Source: Paenibacillus camelliae
GTDB lineage: Bacteria > Bacillota > Bacilli > Paenibacillales > Paenibacillaceae
Length of the DNA: 64,000 nt
Reading direction: 5' to 3'
Assembly: GCF_023715345.1 (NCBI RefSeq)
Contig: NZ_JAMBNY010000002.1
Coordinates: 248,001-312,000, forward strand
The position numbers were made by a program, and so were the translations under genes. Of this stretch, positions 53,533-62,187 are shown piece by piece. Below the pieces are notes generated by a model. It did no database searches, was not told the DNA's origin, and worked only from the letters and a program-made list of their open reading frames with translations. The first letter of the stretch is position 1, and each line of letters opens with the position of its first letter.

Positions 53533-54738
53533 TTAACGAATCATGACTGTTGCATTTCCTGCTGTAATAATGATAGTAATAGCTAAGAAAAACATTAGAC
53601 TTACTGCAGCTAAGGCAGCGAACACATATAGCATCGTTTTACCTATCGTTTGCAGACATGCCGCAATGGGCGAGTCTCCTAGCGGCTGCATGATGGCTCC
53701 AGATAAATGATAGATTAAGGCCAGCGCCACAATTTTTATCGCTGGAAAAGCACAGATGACGAGTAATATCGTTACGCCAGCTATACCCACCGCATTTTTT
53801 GCGACAAGTGATGCAGATATAATCGTATCTGCAGCATCAGAGAACATTTTTCCGACGACCGGAACAAAATTACCTGTCACGAATTTCGCCGTTCTGAGTG
53901 CGACGCCGTCTGTTATTGAGCTTGTTGCGCCTTGGACAGATATGACACCTAGAAATACCGTTAACAATATACCAAGCACGGTAACTGCGATATTTCTTAG
54001 CATATTCGCAAGCTGAGTAAGCTTAAATCGATCCGTTATAGCACTGACGATATGAAGCACCGCCGAAAAGAATAGCAAGGGAAACACGACGAGATAGATC
54101 AATGATCCGACCATGTGAATCATAAAGATGATGAGCGGATGCATAACGGACACTGTAACCACTCCACCCATCGAAGCGAGCAGCGTCAGTAGAAGCGGTA
54201 CCATCGCAAGCATAAAGGTGATCATCTTCTCGATTGCTTCCTTCGCGAAATCCATTGCCACCATAAAGCTGTTAATGGCGATCGTTACGAGTACGATAAA
54301 AATGATCGAGTAGGCGATTTTACTAATCGACTTCTTCTCAAAGGCTGACTGCAGCGTCTCCAGCATCATACTGAATATGGAGAGCATGACGATAATGAGT
54401 AAAAGCTTACCGTTATATATAATTTCCTCTAGAAAAAACCTGATAAAGCCTTTAATAATCCCCCAGCCACTGAAGGCACTCTGCTGATCGTCCGTAAACA
54501 TCATGTCCGTAATAGACGGCAGCTCCTGTCCTGGAAAGTACTGCGCATATTCTCTACCAAGGTCATTCCAATATTGCTCGATGGAGTCAGTTTCAAGCGC
54601 GTCTACCTGCTGTTGAATCCACTTGCTGCTCATATCCTGTGCCCCTTCCGCTTCGGGAGAGGAAGCTTCAGCAGCAACGGTTGGCCATTGCAGCAAAATA
54701 AACAATAGGAGGAGGCTTTTCCAGATCAACTGCTTCAT
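53533..54738 (-). CDS. spoIIIAE: stage III sporulation protein AE
   Basis: The 401-residue protein has a signal sequence (about 1-24), a soluble stretch and about eight membrane helices (110-401), among them the segment GGVVTVSVMHPLIIFMIHMVG and QGATSSITDGVALRTAKFVTGNFVPVVGKMFSDAADT, which is characteristic. It is a membrane part of the feeding-tube apparatus. ATG after AGGAGG. Confidence 0.93.
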   Translation of the reverse strand: MKQLIWKSLLLLFILLQWPTVAAEASSPEAEGAQDMSSKWIQQQVDALETDSIEQYWNDLGREYAQYFPGQELPSITDMMFTDDQQSAFSGWGIIKGFIRFFLEEIIYNGKLLLIIVMLSIFSMMLETLQSAFEKKSISKIAYSIIFIVLVTIAINSFMVAMDFAKEAIEKMITFMLAMVPLLLTLLASMGGVVTVSVMHPLIIFMIHMVGSLIYLVVFPLLFFSAVLHIVSAITDRFKLTQLANMLRNIAVTVLGILLTVFLGVISVQGATSSITDGVALRTAKFVTGNFVPVVGKMFSDAADTIISASLVAKNAVGIAGVTILLVICAFPAIKIVALALIYHLSGAIMQPLGDSPIAACLQTIGKTMLYVFAALAAVSLMFFLAITIIITAGNATVMIR

Positions 54739-54748
54739 TTACAACCTC

Positions 54749-55156
54749 CTAGCTGCTTCCGAGCGGCAGAAGCGAAAGCAAAGTTTCGATAATGACATTG
54801 ATAATTGGAATAGCCAGCACGAGTATAAAAATTTTACCGGCGAATTCAATTTTGGAAGCGATGCTTTCCTGCCCAGCATCTCGCACCATTTGTGCGCCGA
54901 ACTCTGCCACATAGGCAATACCGATGATTTTCAATATTGTTTTCAGATAAACATCAGGGATGCCTGATCGATTGGCGAGCTCATTAATGACTTCAATGAC
55001 TGCACCGATCTTTCCGATGACGAGTAGAAATAAAAAGACACCAGTAAATAGTGTAATAAGAAATGCAAACTGCGGCTTTTGCTCTCTGACGATAATGACG
55101 AGCAGCGCAGCGATTATGCCTATGCCTACGATTTGGATGATTTCCACTGCATTCAC
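54749..55156 (-). CDS. spoIIIAD: stage III sporulation protein AD
   Basis: The 135-residue protein has four membrane helices and the segments IREQKPQFAFL-like, LKIIGIAYVAEFGAQMVRDAGQ and SKIEFAGKIFILVLAIPII, nearly identical in kind to B. subtilis SpoIIIAD. The GTG at 55156 directly touches the spoIIIAC stop; a second in-frame GTG at 55147 has a better spaced AGGTGA, so the true start could be three codons later. Confidence 0.93.
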   Translation of the reverse strand: MNAVEIIQIVGIGIIAALLVIIVREQKPQFAFLITLFTGVFLFLLVIGKIGAVIEVINELANRSGIPDVYLKTILKIIGIAYVAEFGAQMVRDAGQESIASKIEFAGKIFILVLAIPIINVIIETLLSLLPLGSS

Positions 55157-55354
55157 CTACTGGAATAAAAAGATCGATTTTATCTCCTGAAAAAGCTGAG
55201 CAATGACATCTATGACCATAAATATTCCGATCACAAAGCCTAGTAACGTAATCCAATGAGCAATATCTTCCTTACCCATCTGCTTCAACACCGTATGCAT
55301 GATCGCAATAATAATTCCAACGCCGGCAATTTGAAATATTGCTGTAATCTCCAT
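55157..55354 (-). CDS. spoIIIAC: stage III sporulation protein AC
   Basis: The 65-residue protein (MEITAIFQIAGVGIIIAIMH to EIKSIFLFQ) has two membrane helices and the typical TVLKQMGKEDIAHWITLLGF loop. The ATG at 55354 follows GGAGGG; the frame upstream is the end of spoIIIAB in another frame. Confidence 0.93.
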   Translation of the reverse strand: MEITAIFQIAGVGIIIAIMHTVLKQMGKEDIAHWITLLGFVIGIFMVIDVIAQLFQEIKSIFLFQ

Positions 55355-55371
55355 ATTTACCCTCCAACCCT

Positions 55372-55890
55372 CTATACCATCAAGATGACGATTAATATCG
55401 CGCCCAATGTACCAAGGCTTCGCCACATATTGGCGTAACGCTGCTGCTCCATCACTGCCTGCTCCTCTTCACTCTTCAATTGAAGCTGTGCAAGCTGTAG
55501 ATGCTTCTGCTGATCCTCAGCATCGCTCATCCCAAGCACCGTCCCCATTCTAAGCAACACATCCTTTTCACGCTGCCTCAGAGCTGTATGCCCCCATACG
55601 TTTTCTATGGTTTGCTGCCAGGCTTCCTGCATCGATAGCTCCTTGGAGTCCTCGAGAAGCTGAGCGGTCTCCGTAAAAATTTTACTTAGCGGCTGTTCCA
55701 TTCCTTCACTGCTTTTAATAAGGGCCGTCGGTAAAAAGGTTTGTCCATAATTAATTTCTGTTTCAAGCCTTTGCAGTGAGTAGATAAGTAGACGAAGCTG
55801 CTTGCTTCGATTTACATAGGATGCTGCTTGTACAAATCCTATCGCTGTACCTGCTAATATAATGAGTACAGCACCGAAAAGCTTAAGCAT
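55372..55890 (-). CDS. spoIIIAB: stage III sporulation protein AB
   Basis: The 172-residue protein starts MLKLFGAVLIILAGTAIGF (one helix), then has a long amphipathic helical body with LRLLIYSLQRLETEINYGQT and a C-terminal helix, as in the GspF-like SpoIIIAB. The ATG at 55890 aligns with B. subtilis but has no ribosome site of its own; a 14-codon mini-ORF with a strong site ends across it, so translation may be re-initiated. Confidence 0.9.
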   Translation of the reverse strand: MLKLFGAVLIILAGTAIGFVQAASYVNRSKQLRLLIYSLQRLETEINYGQTFLPTALIKSSEGMEQPLSKIFTETAQLLEDSKELSMQEAWQQTIENVWGHTALRQREKDVLLRMGTVLGMSDAEDQQKHLQLAQLQLKSEEEQAVMEQQRYANMWRSLGTLGAILIVILMV

Positions 55891-55927
55891 GACTGAGGTC
55901 TGTACGATCATTCGGCATGATACGCAT
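55883..55927 (-). CDS. 14-residue mini-ORF between spoIIIAA and spoIIIAB
   Basis: GAGGTGA six bases before an ATG at 55927 opens a 14-codon frame (MRIMPNDRTDLSHA) whose stop overlaps the spoIIIAB start (ATGCTTAA). It may serve to couple translation. No function of the peptide is implied. Confidence 0.4.
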   Translation of the reverse strand: MRIMPNDRTDLSHA

Positions 55928-55945
55928 GCAATTCACCTCGCTTTT

Positions 55946-56938
55946 CTAAGAGCCTGCTTTCTTCGTTAATGAGAAAAATCCATGGTTTTGCCGATTCTGC
56001 TCCAGCATTCGATCGACAGATATGATCCGGTGCATAAAGCCTTGTTCATTACGCTTTAGCTCGACAACGCTGCCAAATGCTCTTTCCTGGAGCAGCGTTC
56101 TAATTTCACTTCGACCAAACGCTTCTTGAATATTGTAGGCATGAGCTGTAGCGATAACCTTTACACCGCAATGTGCTGCCTCGCGAATGGCGACAGCATC
56201 CTCAACTCTCCCGATCTCATCCACAATGATTACCTCAGGAGACATGGAACGCAGGAGCATCATCATTCCTTCTGCTTTTGGACATGCATCCATCACGTCT
56301 GTTCTTGGACCGACGTCAAAGGAAGGAATCCCTCTGACGCAAGCTGCAATTTCTGAGCGTTCATCTACAATCGCCACTTTCATCGCATGCTTTCGATAAT
56401 CTCCATAGCTTAACGCTCTGGCCAGATCTCGCAGAAGCGTCGTCTTCCCTTGCTGTGGAGGCGAAATAATAAGTGTGGATTGCAAGCTATCAGAGGGGCC
56501 TCCGAATAGCTTAGGTAGTAGCTGCTTAGATGCACCAAGAACCTCTCTCGCTATTCGTATATTAAAACCACCGATATCTCGGATGCCTCGAACATGCCCA
56601 CCCTCCAAAATCGTTCGGCCTGCAATACCAATCCGATGACCTCCCGCAATGGTGATGTAGCCTCTTCGCAGCTCCTCCTCCATTGCGTATAGGGAGTAAT
56701 TCGTAATTCTCTCAAGAAGCTTTCGGCATTGCTCTTGTGTTGGATGATAGGCTTGTCTAGAATCGAGTACCGTTTTCCCCTTCTCTGTAACATAATGAAA
56801 GCTGCCGTGATGTGAAATTTCTAATGGGCGATTCTCTCGAATTCTAATTTCCTCCAAGCTATTTTTAATATGCTGCGATAGCTGATTGACAATAGTCTTC
56901 AATTCATATGGCAAAATGTGAATGATATGGTCTAGCAT
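55946..56938 (-). CDS. spoIIIAA: stage III sporulation protein AA (ATPase)
   Basis: The 330-residue protein is a secretion-type ATPase. It shows the P-loop PPQQGKTTLLRDLARAL, Walker B SPEVIIVDEIGRVEDA and an N-terminal domain with ITIAGGHRIGIAGR. It powers the SpoIIIA-SpoIIQ apparatus from the mother cell. ATG with AAGGAGTG ten bases upstream. First gene of an eight-gene operon, preceded by a sigma-E type promoter. Confidence 0.94.
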   Translation of the reverse strand: MLDHIIHILPYELKTIVNQLSQHIKNSLEEIRIRENRPLEISHHGSFHYVTEKGKTVLDSRQAYHPTQEQCRKLLERITNYSLYAMEEELRRGYITIAGGHRIGIAGRTILEGGHVRGIRDIGGFNIRIAREVLGASKQLLPKLFGGPSDSLQSTLIISPPQQGKTTLLRDLARALSYGDYRKHAMKVAIVDERSEIAACVRGIPSFDVGPRTDVMDACPKAEGMMMLLRSMSPEVIIVDEIGRVEDAVAIREAAHCGVKVIATAHAYNIQEAFGRSEIRTLLQERAFGSVVELKRNEQGFMHRIISVDRMLEQNRQNHGFFSLTKKAGS

Positions 56939-56978
56939 AGCTCGGAGTCACTCCTTGAATTTTGCTGTTGACGATACA

Positions 56979-57008
56979 AGTCTATGCTTGTCTTTCCGAA
57001 AATATCCC
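56979..57008 (-). promoter_or_regulatory. sigma-E type promoter of the spoIIIA operon
   Basis: On the minus strand GGGATATT (57001-57008) and CATAGACT (56979-56986) are separated by 14 bases; each has one mismatch to the sigma-E elements GKCATATT and CATACAmT. The start would be about 30 bases before the spoIIIAA ATG. Confidence 0.65.
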
Positions 57009-57123
57009 AAAATTTTATTGAATGATAGCTTACTAGATGAAAATTACAGCTCTCTCAAAATGAGCACCTGCCTAGCTTTATTTGCATAACGTACTTAATG
57101 TATCCAAGAAAGAAGGTCTACGT

Positions 57124-57849
57124 ATGCGAGTTCAGGTCATTTCGAATGCAAGCAACGTGCATCAAGCACAATTAATTGGAAAAACTGCAATTGTTATTGA
57201 TGTGATGAGAACGGCGTCAACGATCATCGCTGCTATAGAGGCTGGTGCCAGGTGCGTACTGCCGGTAGAGACCATTATGGAGGCAAAAGCAATTGCGAAG
57301 AGTAGTGATCTATTAGGGGGAGAACGGTTCTGTAAGCGTATCTCCGGATTTGATCTTGGAAATTCACCAAACGAATATCGCAATTCTATTGTATGCGATA
57401 AACGTATCATTCTTACGACAACGGATGGAACACGAGCGATCATCCGCTCGATGCGTGCAGCAGAATTGTTTATTGCTAGCTTAACGAACGCAGATGCATG
57501 TATCGATGCTGCTATGCAAACGGAAAGAGATCTTGTTTTAATATGTGCAGGTAGTCAGGATCAATTTACTTTGGAGGATGGTTTTTGTGCGGGGGCATTA
57601 ATTGCTAAGCTACAGAAGGATTATTCAAATAGCCCGCTTAGCATGAATGATTTTGGGTATGCCATGCTATCACTATATGAGCATACAAAGCATCAACAAA
57701 CAACTACGCTGAGGAACGGTTTTTCTGGAAAGCATTTGCAAGCCATCGGTTTAGAAGCTGACATTAACGATTGTATCCAGATCAATCGAACAACGGTCGT
57801 TCCATATCTTCATAACGGTGCCATTGTTTCATATCCAGTTAACACTTAA
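57124..57849 (+). CDS. ComB family 2-phosphosulfolactate phosphatase-like protein
   Basis: The 241-residue protein fits the ComB family: AIVIDVMRTASTIIAAIEAGA, GGERFCKRISGFDLGNSP, LTTTDGTRAI and VLICAGSQDQFTLEDGFCAG. ComB in methanogens removes phosphate from 2-phosphosulfolactate in coenzyme M synthesis; in Bacilli the role is not settled. The ATG at 57124 follows AGAAGG. It is divergent from spoIIIA and converges with the aspartokinase gene. Confidence 0.85.
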   Translation: MRVQVISNASNVHQAQLIGKTAIVIDVMRTASTIIAAIEAGARCVLPVETIMEAKAIAKSSDLLGGERFCKRISGFDLGNSPNEYRNSIVCDKRIILTTTDGTRAIIRSMRAAELFIASLTNADACIDAAMQTERDLVLICAGSQDQFTLEDGFCAGALIAKLQKDYSNSPLSMNDFGYAMLSLYEHTKHQQTTTLRNGFSGKHLQAIGLEADINDCIQINRTTVVPYLHNGAIVSYPVNT

Positions 57850-57863
57850 AAGTTAATTTCTAA

Positions 57864-57915
57864 AACAAAAAACCCGTCCTCTACTAGGAAAGCTCCCTAG
57901 CATGGACGGGTCTTT
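57864..57915. terminator. terminator between comB-like gene and aspartokinase gene
   Basis: ACCCGTCC and GGACGGGT pair, with an inner CTAGG/CCTAG stem. The minus side has TTTTTTGTTTT, so it mainly ends the aspartokinase gene; the plus side has only TCTTTG. Confidence 0.82.
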
Positions 57916-57932
57916 GTATAATGAACAAATGA

Positions 57933-58451
57933 TTACCGACGTTCAGAAGGACCGCCAACGAATACTTGCTCATTGGCATCAAGGCCATATGCTGAGTGTA
58001 ATGCAACGACAACCTCGTTAAGTTTGTCGGATGCGATCACACAAGATACTTTAATTTCAGATGTACTTACCATATTAATACTTACACCTAGTGAAGAAAT
58101 AGTAGAGAACATCTTAGCCGCAACGCCAGGATTGCTGACCATACCTGCTCCAACAATGGATACTTTTACTAGATTACCCTCAGAGATTACTTCCTGATAA
58201 GGTACCTTATCTTTTAGGCCCTCAATGACAGTCAATGCATTTTCCTTCACATCTCCAGCTACTGTAAACGCAAAGTCAGCTTTACCGTTTTGCACACCGC
58301 TTTGTACAATAATATCAACATCAATGCCATTATCAGCAAGTGCACCAAACACGTTGGCAAGTACACCAGGAATATCTTCAACGCCAATGATTGTAATTCT
58401 TGCTACGTTTTTCTCAAAGGCTATGCCACGAACCGCTACGCCCTGTTCCAT
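57933..58451 (-). CDS. aspartokinase beta subunit from an internal start
   Basis: The ATG at 58449-58451 within the aspartokinase gene (MEQGVAVRGIAFEKNVARIT) is preceded at eight bases by a full AAGGAGG ribosome site. Translation from it would give 172 residues covering both ACT domains, close to the known size of the B. subtilis aspartokinase II beta chain, which forms alpha2-beta2 complexes. Confidence 0.7.
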   Translation of the reverse strand: MEQGVAVRGIAFEKNVARITIIGVEDIPGVLANVFGALADNGIDVDIIVQSGVQNGKADFAFTVAGDVKENALTVIEGLKDKVPYQEVISEGNLVKVSIVGAGMVSNPGVAAKMFSTISSLGVSINMVSTSEIKVSCVIASDKLNEVVVALHSAYGLDANEQVFVGGPSERR

Positions 58452-59186
58452 AACCGCTTCCTCCTTCACGCTAGTACCTACGTTGTTCGTAAAGCTTGAA
58501 CGAACGACCAATTGAACATTATGATGCTTTGCATACTCTACTGCACGTGGATGCAGCACTGCCGCACCAAGATGGGCAAGCTCAAGCATTTCATCATAAG
58601 AGATCTCATTAAGCTTACGTGCATTTTTAACGACGCGTGGGTCAGTTGTATATACACCATCAACATCGGTATAAATTTCACACAGATCTGCACCAATAGC
58701 TGCAGCAAGAGCAACAGCCGTTGTATCAGAGCCACCACGACCTAAAGTAGTAATTTCTCCATCTTCACTAGCACCCTGAAAACCAGCTACAACAGCAACA
58801 TGACCAGAATCTAGCGCGCTAATTAAGCGATCAGGCTGTATATCGGCAATCTTAGCTTTGCCGTGCACTGAATCTGTTTTCATACCTGCTTGCCAACCAG
58901 TGAAGGACATCGCCTTGCCACCAGCAGCTTGTATTGTCATAGACAATAACGCAATTGAAATTTGCTCACCCACTGTTAAAAGCATATCCATTTCACGAGC
59001 CGTTGGATTTGGATTTAACGTTTTTGATTGATCAATTAGATCATCTGTCGTATCTCCCATAGCAGATACAACTACAACAATTTTATTACCTTCCTGTTGT
59101 CTATCAATGATTCGTTGTGCAACACGTTGCATTCTCTCTGGAGTTCCTACAGAACTACCACCGAATTTCATCACGATCAAAGACAA
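57933..59186 (-). CDS. lysC: aspartokinase (lysine-type, with internal beta start)
   Basis: The 417-residue enzyme phosphorylates aspartate at the entry to lysine, threonine, methionine and diaminopimelate synthesis. Seen are VMKFGGSSVGTPERM, the kinase core with TLGRGGSDTTAVALAAAIGA and EIYTDVDGVYTTDPR, and two C-terminal ACT domains (about 265-335 and 345-410). The start is TTG with GGGAGTG. An internal in-frame start gives the beta subunit (next entry), as in B. subtilis aspartokinase II. No lysine riboswitch was found in the 120-base leader. It is inserted between efp and spoIIIA. Confidence 0.93.
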   Translation of the reverse strand: MSLIVMKFGGSSVGTPERMQRVAQRIIDRQQEGNKIVVVVSAMGDTTDDLIDQSKTLNPNPTAREMDMLLTVGEQISIALLSMTIQAAGGKAMSFTGWQAGMKTDSVHGKAKIADIQPDRLISALDSGHVAVVAGFQGASEDGEITTLGRGGSDTTAVALAAAIGADLCEIYTDVDGVYTTDPRVVKNARKLNEISYDEMLELAHLGAAVLHPRAVEYAKHHNVQLVVRSSFTNNVGTSVKEEAVMEQGVAVRGIAFEKNVARITIIGVEDIPGVLANVFGALADNGIDVDIIVQSGVQNGKADFAFTVAGDVKENALTVIEGLKDKVPYQEVISEGNLVKVSIVGAGMVSNPGVAAKMFSTISSLGVSINMVSTSEIKVSCVIASDKLNEVVVALHSAYGLDANEQVFVGGPSERR

Positions 59187-59267
59187 AGCTGCTCACTCCC
59201 AACCTTGACATATGCATACGGTTATATATTATATCACCCATTGCTGCAAAAGAATACTGCTACATAT

Positions 59268-59298
59268 AAAAAAGCCGCTTGAGTTGTTCAAGCAGCTT
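59268..59298 (-). terminator. terminator of efp
   Basis: AAGC-GCTTGA and TCAAGC-GCTT (one mismatch) form a hairpin, followed on the minus strand by TTTTTTA. Confidence 0.85.
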
Positions 59299-59307
59299 CT
59301 AGATCAT

Positions 59308-59865
59308 TTAAGCACGTGAGATGTATTTACCTTCACGTGTATCGATCAGTAATACATCGTCTTCGTTAATGAACAATGGAACTTGAACGTTAAGACCTGT
59401 TTCTACCTTCGCGTTTTTCGTAGCACCCTGTGCAGTGTTACCTTTAACACCTGGTTCAGTCTCGATAACTTTCAACTCAACGTTGTTAGGCAGTTGGATA
59501 CCAAGAATTTCACCTTGATAGCTTGTAATATTAACGTTCATATTTTCCTTCAAGAAGTTAAGCTCCCATTCAAGCTGTTCTTCCGATAGAGTAAACTGAT
59601 CGTAAGTTTCGTTATCCATAAATGTATATTCATTACCAGCGCTGTACAAATATTGAACTTCACGATTTTCAATCATTGCGCGGCTCAATGTTTCACCAGC
59701 ACGGAATGTTTTTTCCACTGTGTTACCGTTACGAAGATTTTTAAGTTTAGAGCGTACAAACGCTGCACCTTTACCAGGCTTTACGTGCTGAAACTCTAAT
59801 ACTGTAAAAATGTCTCCATCAAATTCAATTGTCAAACCCGTTTTAAAATCGTTTACTGAAATCAT
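59308..59865 (-). CDS. efp: translation elongation factor P
   Basis: EF-P relieves ribosome stalling at proline stretches. The 185-residue protein has the three domains of the family, with Lys32 in the loop [10 protein letters not shown] and the C-terminal [23 protein letters not shown] signature. Lys32 is followed by Gly and preceded by Pro-Gly, as in the 5-aminopentanol-modified Bacillus form. The ATG at 59865 is after AGGAGGG. Confidence 0.96.
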   Translation of the reverse strand: MISVNDFKTGLTIEFDGDIFTVLEFQHVKPGKGAAFVRSKLKNLRNGNTVEKTFRAGETLSRAMIENREVQYLYSAGNEYTFMDNETYDQFTLSEEQLEWELNFLKENMNVNITSYQGEILGIQLPNNVELKVIETEPGVKGNTAQGATKNAKVETGLNVQVPLFINEDDVLLIDTREGKYISRA

Positions 59866-59896
59866 TAATGATTCCCTCCTGAGAATAAGTTCCAAA

Positions 59897-60967
59897 TCAC
59901 AGAAGAATAAGCTCTTTCGGCGATGAGGTTAATATTTGATTGCCGGTTTGAGTAATTACGATATCATCCTCGATTCTCACTCCACCAAAACCAGGGAGAT
60001 AAATACCAGGCTCTACTGTAACCGTCATTCCGGGTGTTAACAATGTATCGCTCAAGCGAGATAGCCGCGGTGCTTCATGGATTTCCATCCCTATACCGTG
60101 ACCTGTACTATGTCCAAATCGATCACCATAACCGTAGTTTGTAATGATGTCTCTGCAACATGCATCTGCTTCTAGCCCTGTCATGCCTGCCTTGATATGT
60201 TCAAGTGCATAAAGCTGTGCCTCAAGTACAATATTATAAATCTCGAGGTGCTTCTGCGTGGGTTGGCCTACGAAAACAGTTCTCGTAATATCAGAGCAAT
60301 AGCCTTTATAATATGCGCCAAAATCAAGCTTTACGAATTCATTATTGCCAATTACACGTTCACTCGCAACACCGTGAGGTAAGGCCGAACGCTCTCCAGA
60401 GGCAACAATCGTATCAAATGACGTGCTTGTCGCACCATTAGCGCGCATAAACATTTCGATTTCAAGAGCAATATCCAGCTCTCTTACGCCCGGTTTTATG
60501 TAGTTTAAGATATGGGCGAAGGTTTGATCAGCAAGTGTAGCTGCTTCTTGAATAACGCTAATTTCCTGATCATCTTTAATCTCACGAAGCTGCTCCACAA
60601 GACCTGAAGTTCCGACTAGCTCCACTCCATGAAAAGCTGCTTCATAGCGTTTATACTGAGCGAAGGAAACGATATCCTGCTCAAACGCAACACGAGTAAT
60701 ACCATGCTTACCGAATAAGCTTTTCAGCTCATCGAAAGGCTGCGTTGCATATATACTTACCTGGAAGCCAGCTGCCTGATCTACCGCTTGTGTTTCGTAG
60801 CGAAAGTCAGTCAGCAAATAGCTTTGCTCTAAAGTAATAAGCAAAGTGCCTGCCGAGCCGGTAAATCCGCTTAAATAGCGGCGATTGATGGGGCTGTCGA
60901 TGATGATTGCTTCAAGCTGCTTTTCCGAAAGCATTTGTTGCAGCTTCTCTACTCTATTCATTATCAT
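59897..60967 (-). CDS. M24 Xaa-Pro dipeptidase/aminopeptidase (YqhT-like)
   Basis: The 356-residue enzyme removes residues adjacent to proline. An N-terminal creatinase-like domain (1-125) precedes the pita-bread domain with metal ligands [19 protein letters not shown] (two Asp), [16 protein letters not shown] (His), [19 protein letters not shown] (two Glu). The ATG at 60967 follows AGAAGGG. It lies between efp and aroQ as in B. subtilis, giving proline-related context with EF-P. Confidence 0.92.
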   Translation of the reverse strand: MIMNRVEKLQQMLSEKQLEAIIIDSPINRRYLSGFTGSAGTLLITLEQSYLLTDFRYETQAVDQAAGFQVSIYATQPFDELKSLFGKHGITRVAFEQDIVSFAQYKRYEAAFHGVELVGTSGLVEQLREIKDDQEISVIQEAATLADQTFAHILNYIKPGVRELDIALEIEMFMRANGATSTSFDTIVASGERSALPHGVASERVIGNNEFVKLDFGAYYKGYCSDITRTVFVGQPTQKHLEIYNIVLEAQLYALEHIKAGMTGLEADACCRDIITNYGYGDRFGHSTGHGIGMEIHEAPRLSRLSDTLLTPGMTVTVEPGIYLPGFGGVRIEDDIVITQTGNQILTSSPKELILL

Positions 60968-60997
60968 CTTAATCCCTTCTTTCGAATAACTTCAATT

Positions 60998-61435
60998 CTA
61001 CTGCTCAAGCTGAGCAATTAGTGCTTGTAGCGCTAACCAATAACCTGTTGGCCCAAATCCTGCAATTTGTCCAATTGCAATCGGAGCAACAACGGAATGG
61101 TGTCTGAAGGCCTCTCTTTTATGTATATTCGAAAGGTGTACCTCTACTACGGGAAGTGATACTGCTTGAAGTGCATCCCGAATCGCATAGCTATAATGCG
61201 TCCAAGCACCAGGATTAATAATAATTCCGGCTGCTTGACCATGTGCAGCGTGTATACGATCGATCATTTCACCTTCATGATTAGTTTGGAAAAAGTTAAG
61301 CTGCACGCCTAGCTCCTTAGCCTTTTGCGTCAGCATTTCTTCAATTGCAGAAAGCGATTGACTGCCGTAAACGCCTGGCTCGCGAATGCCCAGCATATTC
61401 AAATTCGGTCCATTAAGCACTTCGATTCGATGCAT
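60998..61435 (-). CDS. aroQ: type II 3-dehydroquinate dehydratase
   Basis: The 145-residue enzyme of the shikimate pathway shows [19 protein letters not shown] (with the catalytic Tyr), [19 protein letters not shown] and [19 protein letters not shown] (with the catalytic His). The ATG at 61435 follows GGGAGG by eight bases. Confidence 0.96.
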   Translation of the reverse strand: MHRIEVLNGPNLNMLGIREPGVYGSQSLSAIEEMLTQKAKELGVQLNFFQTNHEGEMIDRIHAAHGQAAGIIINPGAWTHYSYAIRDALQAVSLPVVEVHLSNIHKREAFRHHSVVAPIAIGQIAGFGPTGYWLALQALIAQLEQ

Positions 61436-61529
61436 GTCCAGCACCTCCCAACTTGCATATCTTAGCTCATACGATAAGCCTTTGACATTTTACCACAATC
61501 CATGCAGTTTGAGAAGTGCAAGTTCAAGC

Positions 61530-62027
61530 TTACGTAGAGCTAGCAGGCTCACGTGAAGCTTCATCTGTAAATTCGAAAGCTATCGAATAGCCTATGAACA
61601 TCCCCCAAATAATAAAGAAGCAAAAATCTGTTGCGGCGATTGTAAATGTAACGTTCGTTGTGAGCTTCGTAAAGCCAAGTATAGGCCCAAGACCGAAAAG
61701 CAATCCCCACCATCCAAGTCCATACCATATACCAGGCCATGGTCCTTCCAGCGTTCTAAAGAACCACATATAAATAAATGATGCAAGCATCGAAAAGATG
61801 ATAAAGGATATCGTACCAACCGTATGAGCGAATGGCGTATTCAGCTGATCTTCTGCAATCCACATCTTAATTAGAAATGCTGCAGGCTGGTTGGTGAAAT
61901 TACAATAGTACGCAATTAGCCTTAAAGCTCCCCATATGAGTCCTGCAAAAAAACCGATTTTCAAGGCAAATGGAAGCGGCTTTGTCACACCTGTTTGCTG
62001 CAAATTTTTAAAGATAAATTTATTCAT
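61530..62027 (-). CDS. yqhR: YqhR family membrane protein
   Basis: The 165-residue protein has four membrane helices (about 23-43, 68-90, 99-118 and 128-150) and conserved-looking words TNQPAAFLIKMWIAEDQL and GPWPGIWYGLGWWGLLFGLGP. Gene position before aroQ supports YqhR. Function unknown. Confidence 0.85.
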   Translation of the reverse strand: MNKFIFKNLQQTGVTKPLPFALKIGFFAGLIWGALRLIAYYCNFTNQPAAFLIKMWIAEDQLNTPFAHTVGTISFIIFSMLASFIYMWFFRTLEGPWPGIWYGLGWWGLLFGLGPILGFTKLTTNVTFTIAATDFCFFIIWGMFIGYSIAFEFTDEASREPASST

Positions 62028-62187
62028 TACGAATATGGCCTCCCTTCATTCTTATAGCAAGCTGTAATGGTAGTATAAACAAGATGCGCTAGCCTTATCC
62101 GTGTCGTTGGCTTTCCATCTGCCATAAAATCAAGTACAATAAAGCTATAGAAGCGAAAGCAAGCATTAAGGGGAAGGAGATTTATAC

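Noticed and set aside
59187..59267. Possible lysine riboswitch before the aspartokinase gene
   Set aside because: The leader between the efp terminator and the start is about 80 bases, too short for the known lysine riboswitch, and no typical core was recognised.
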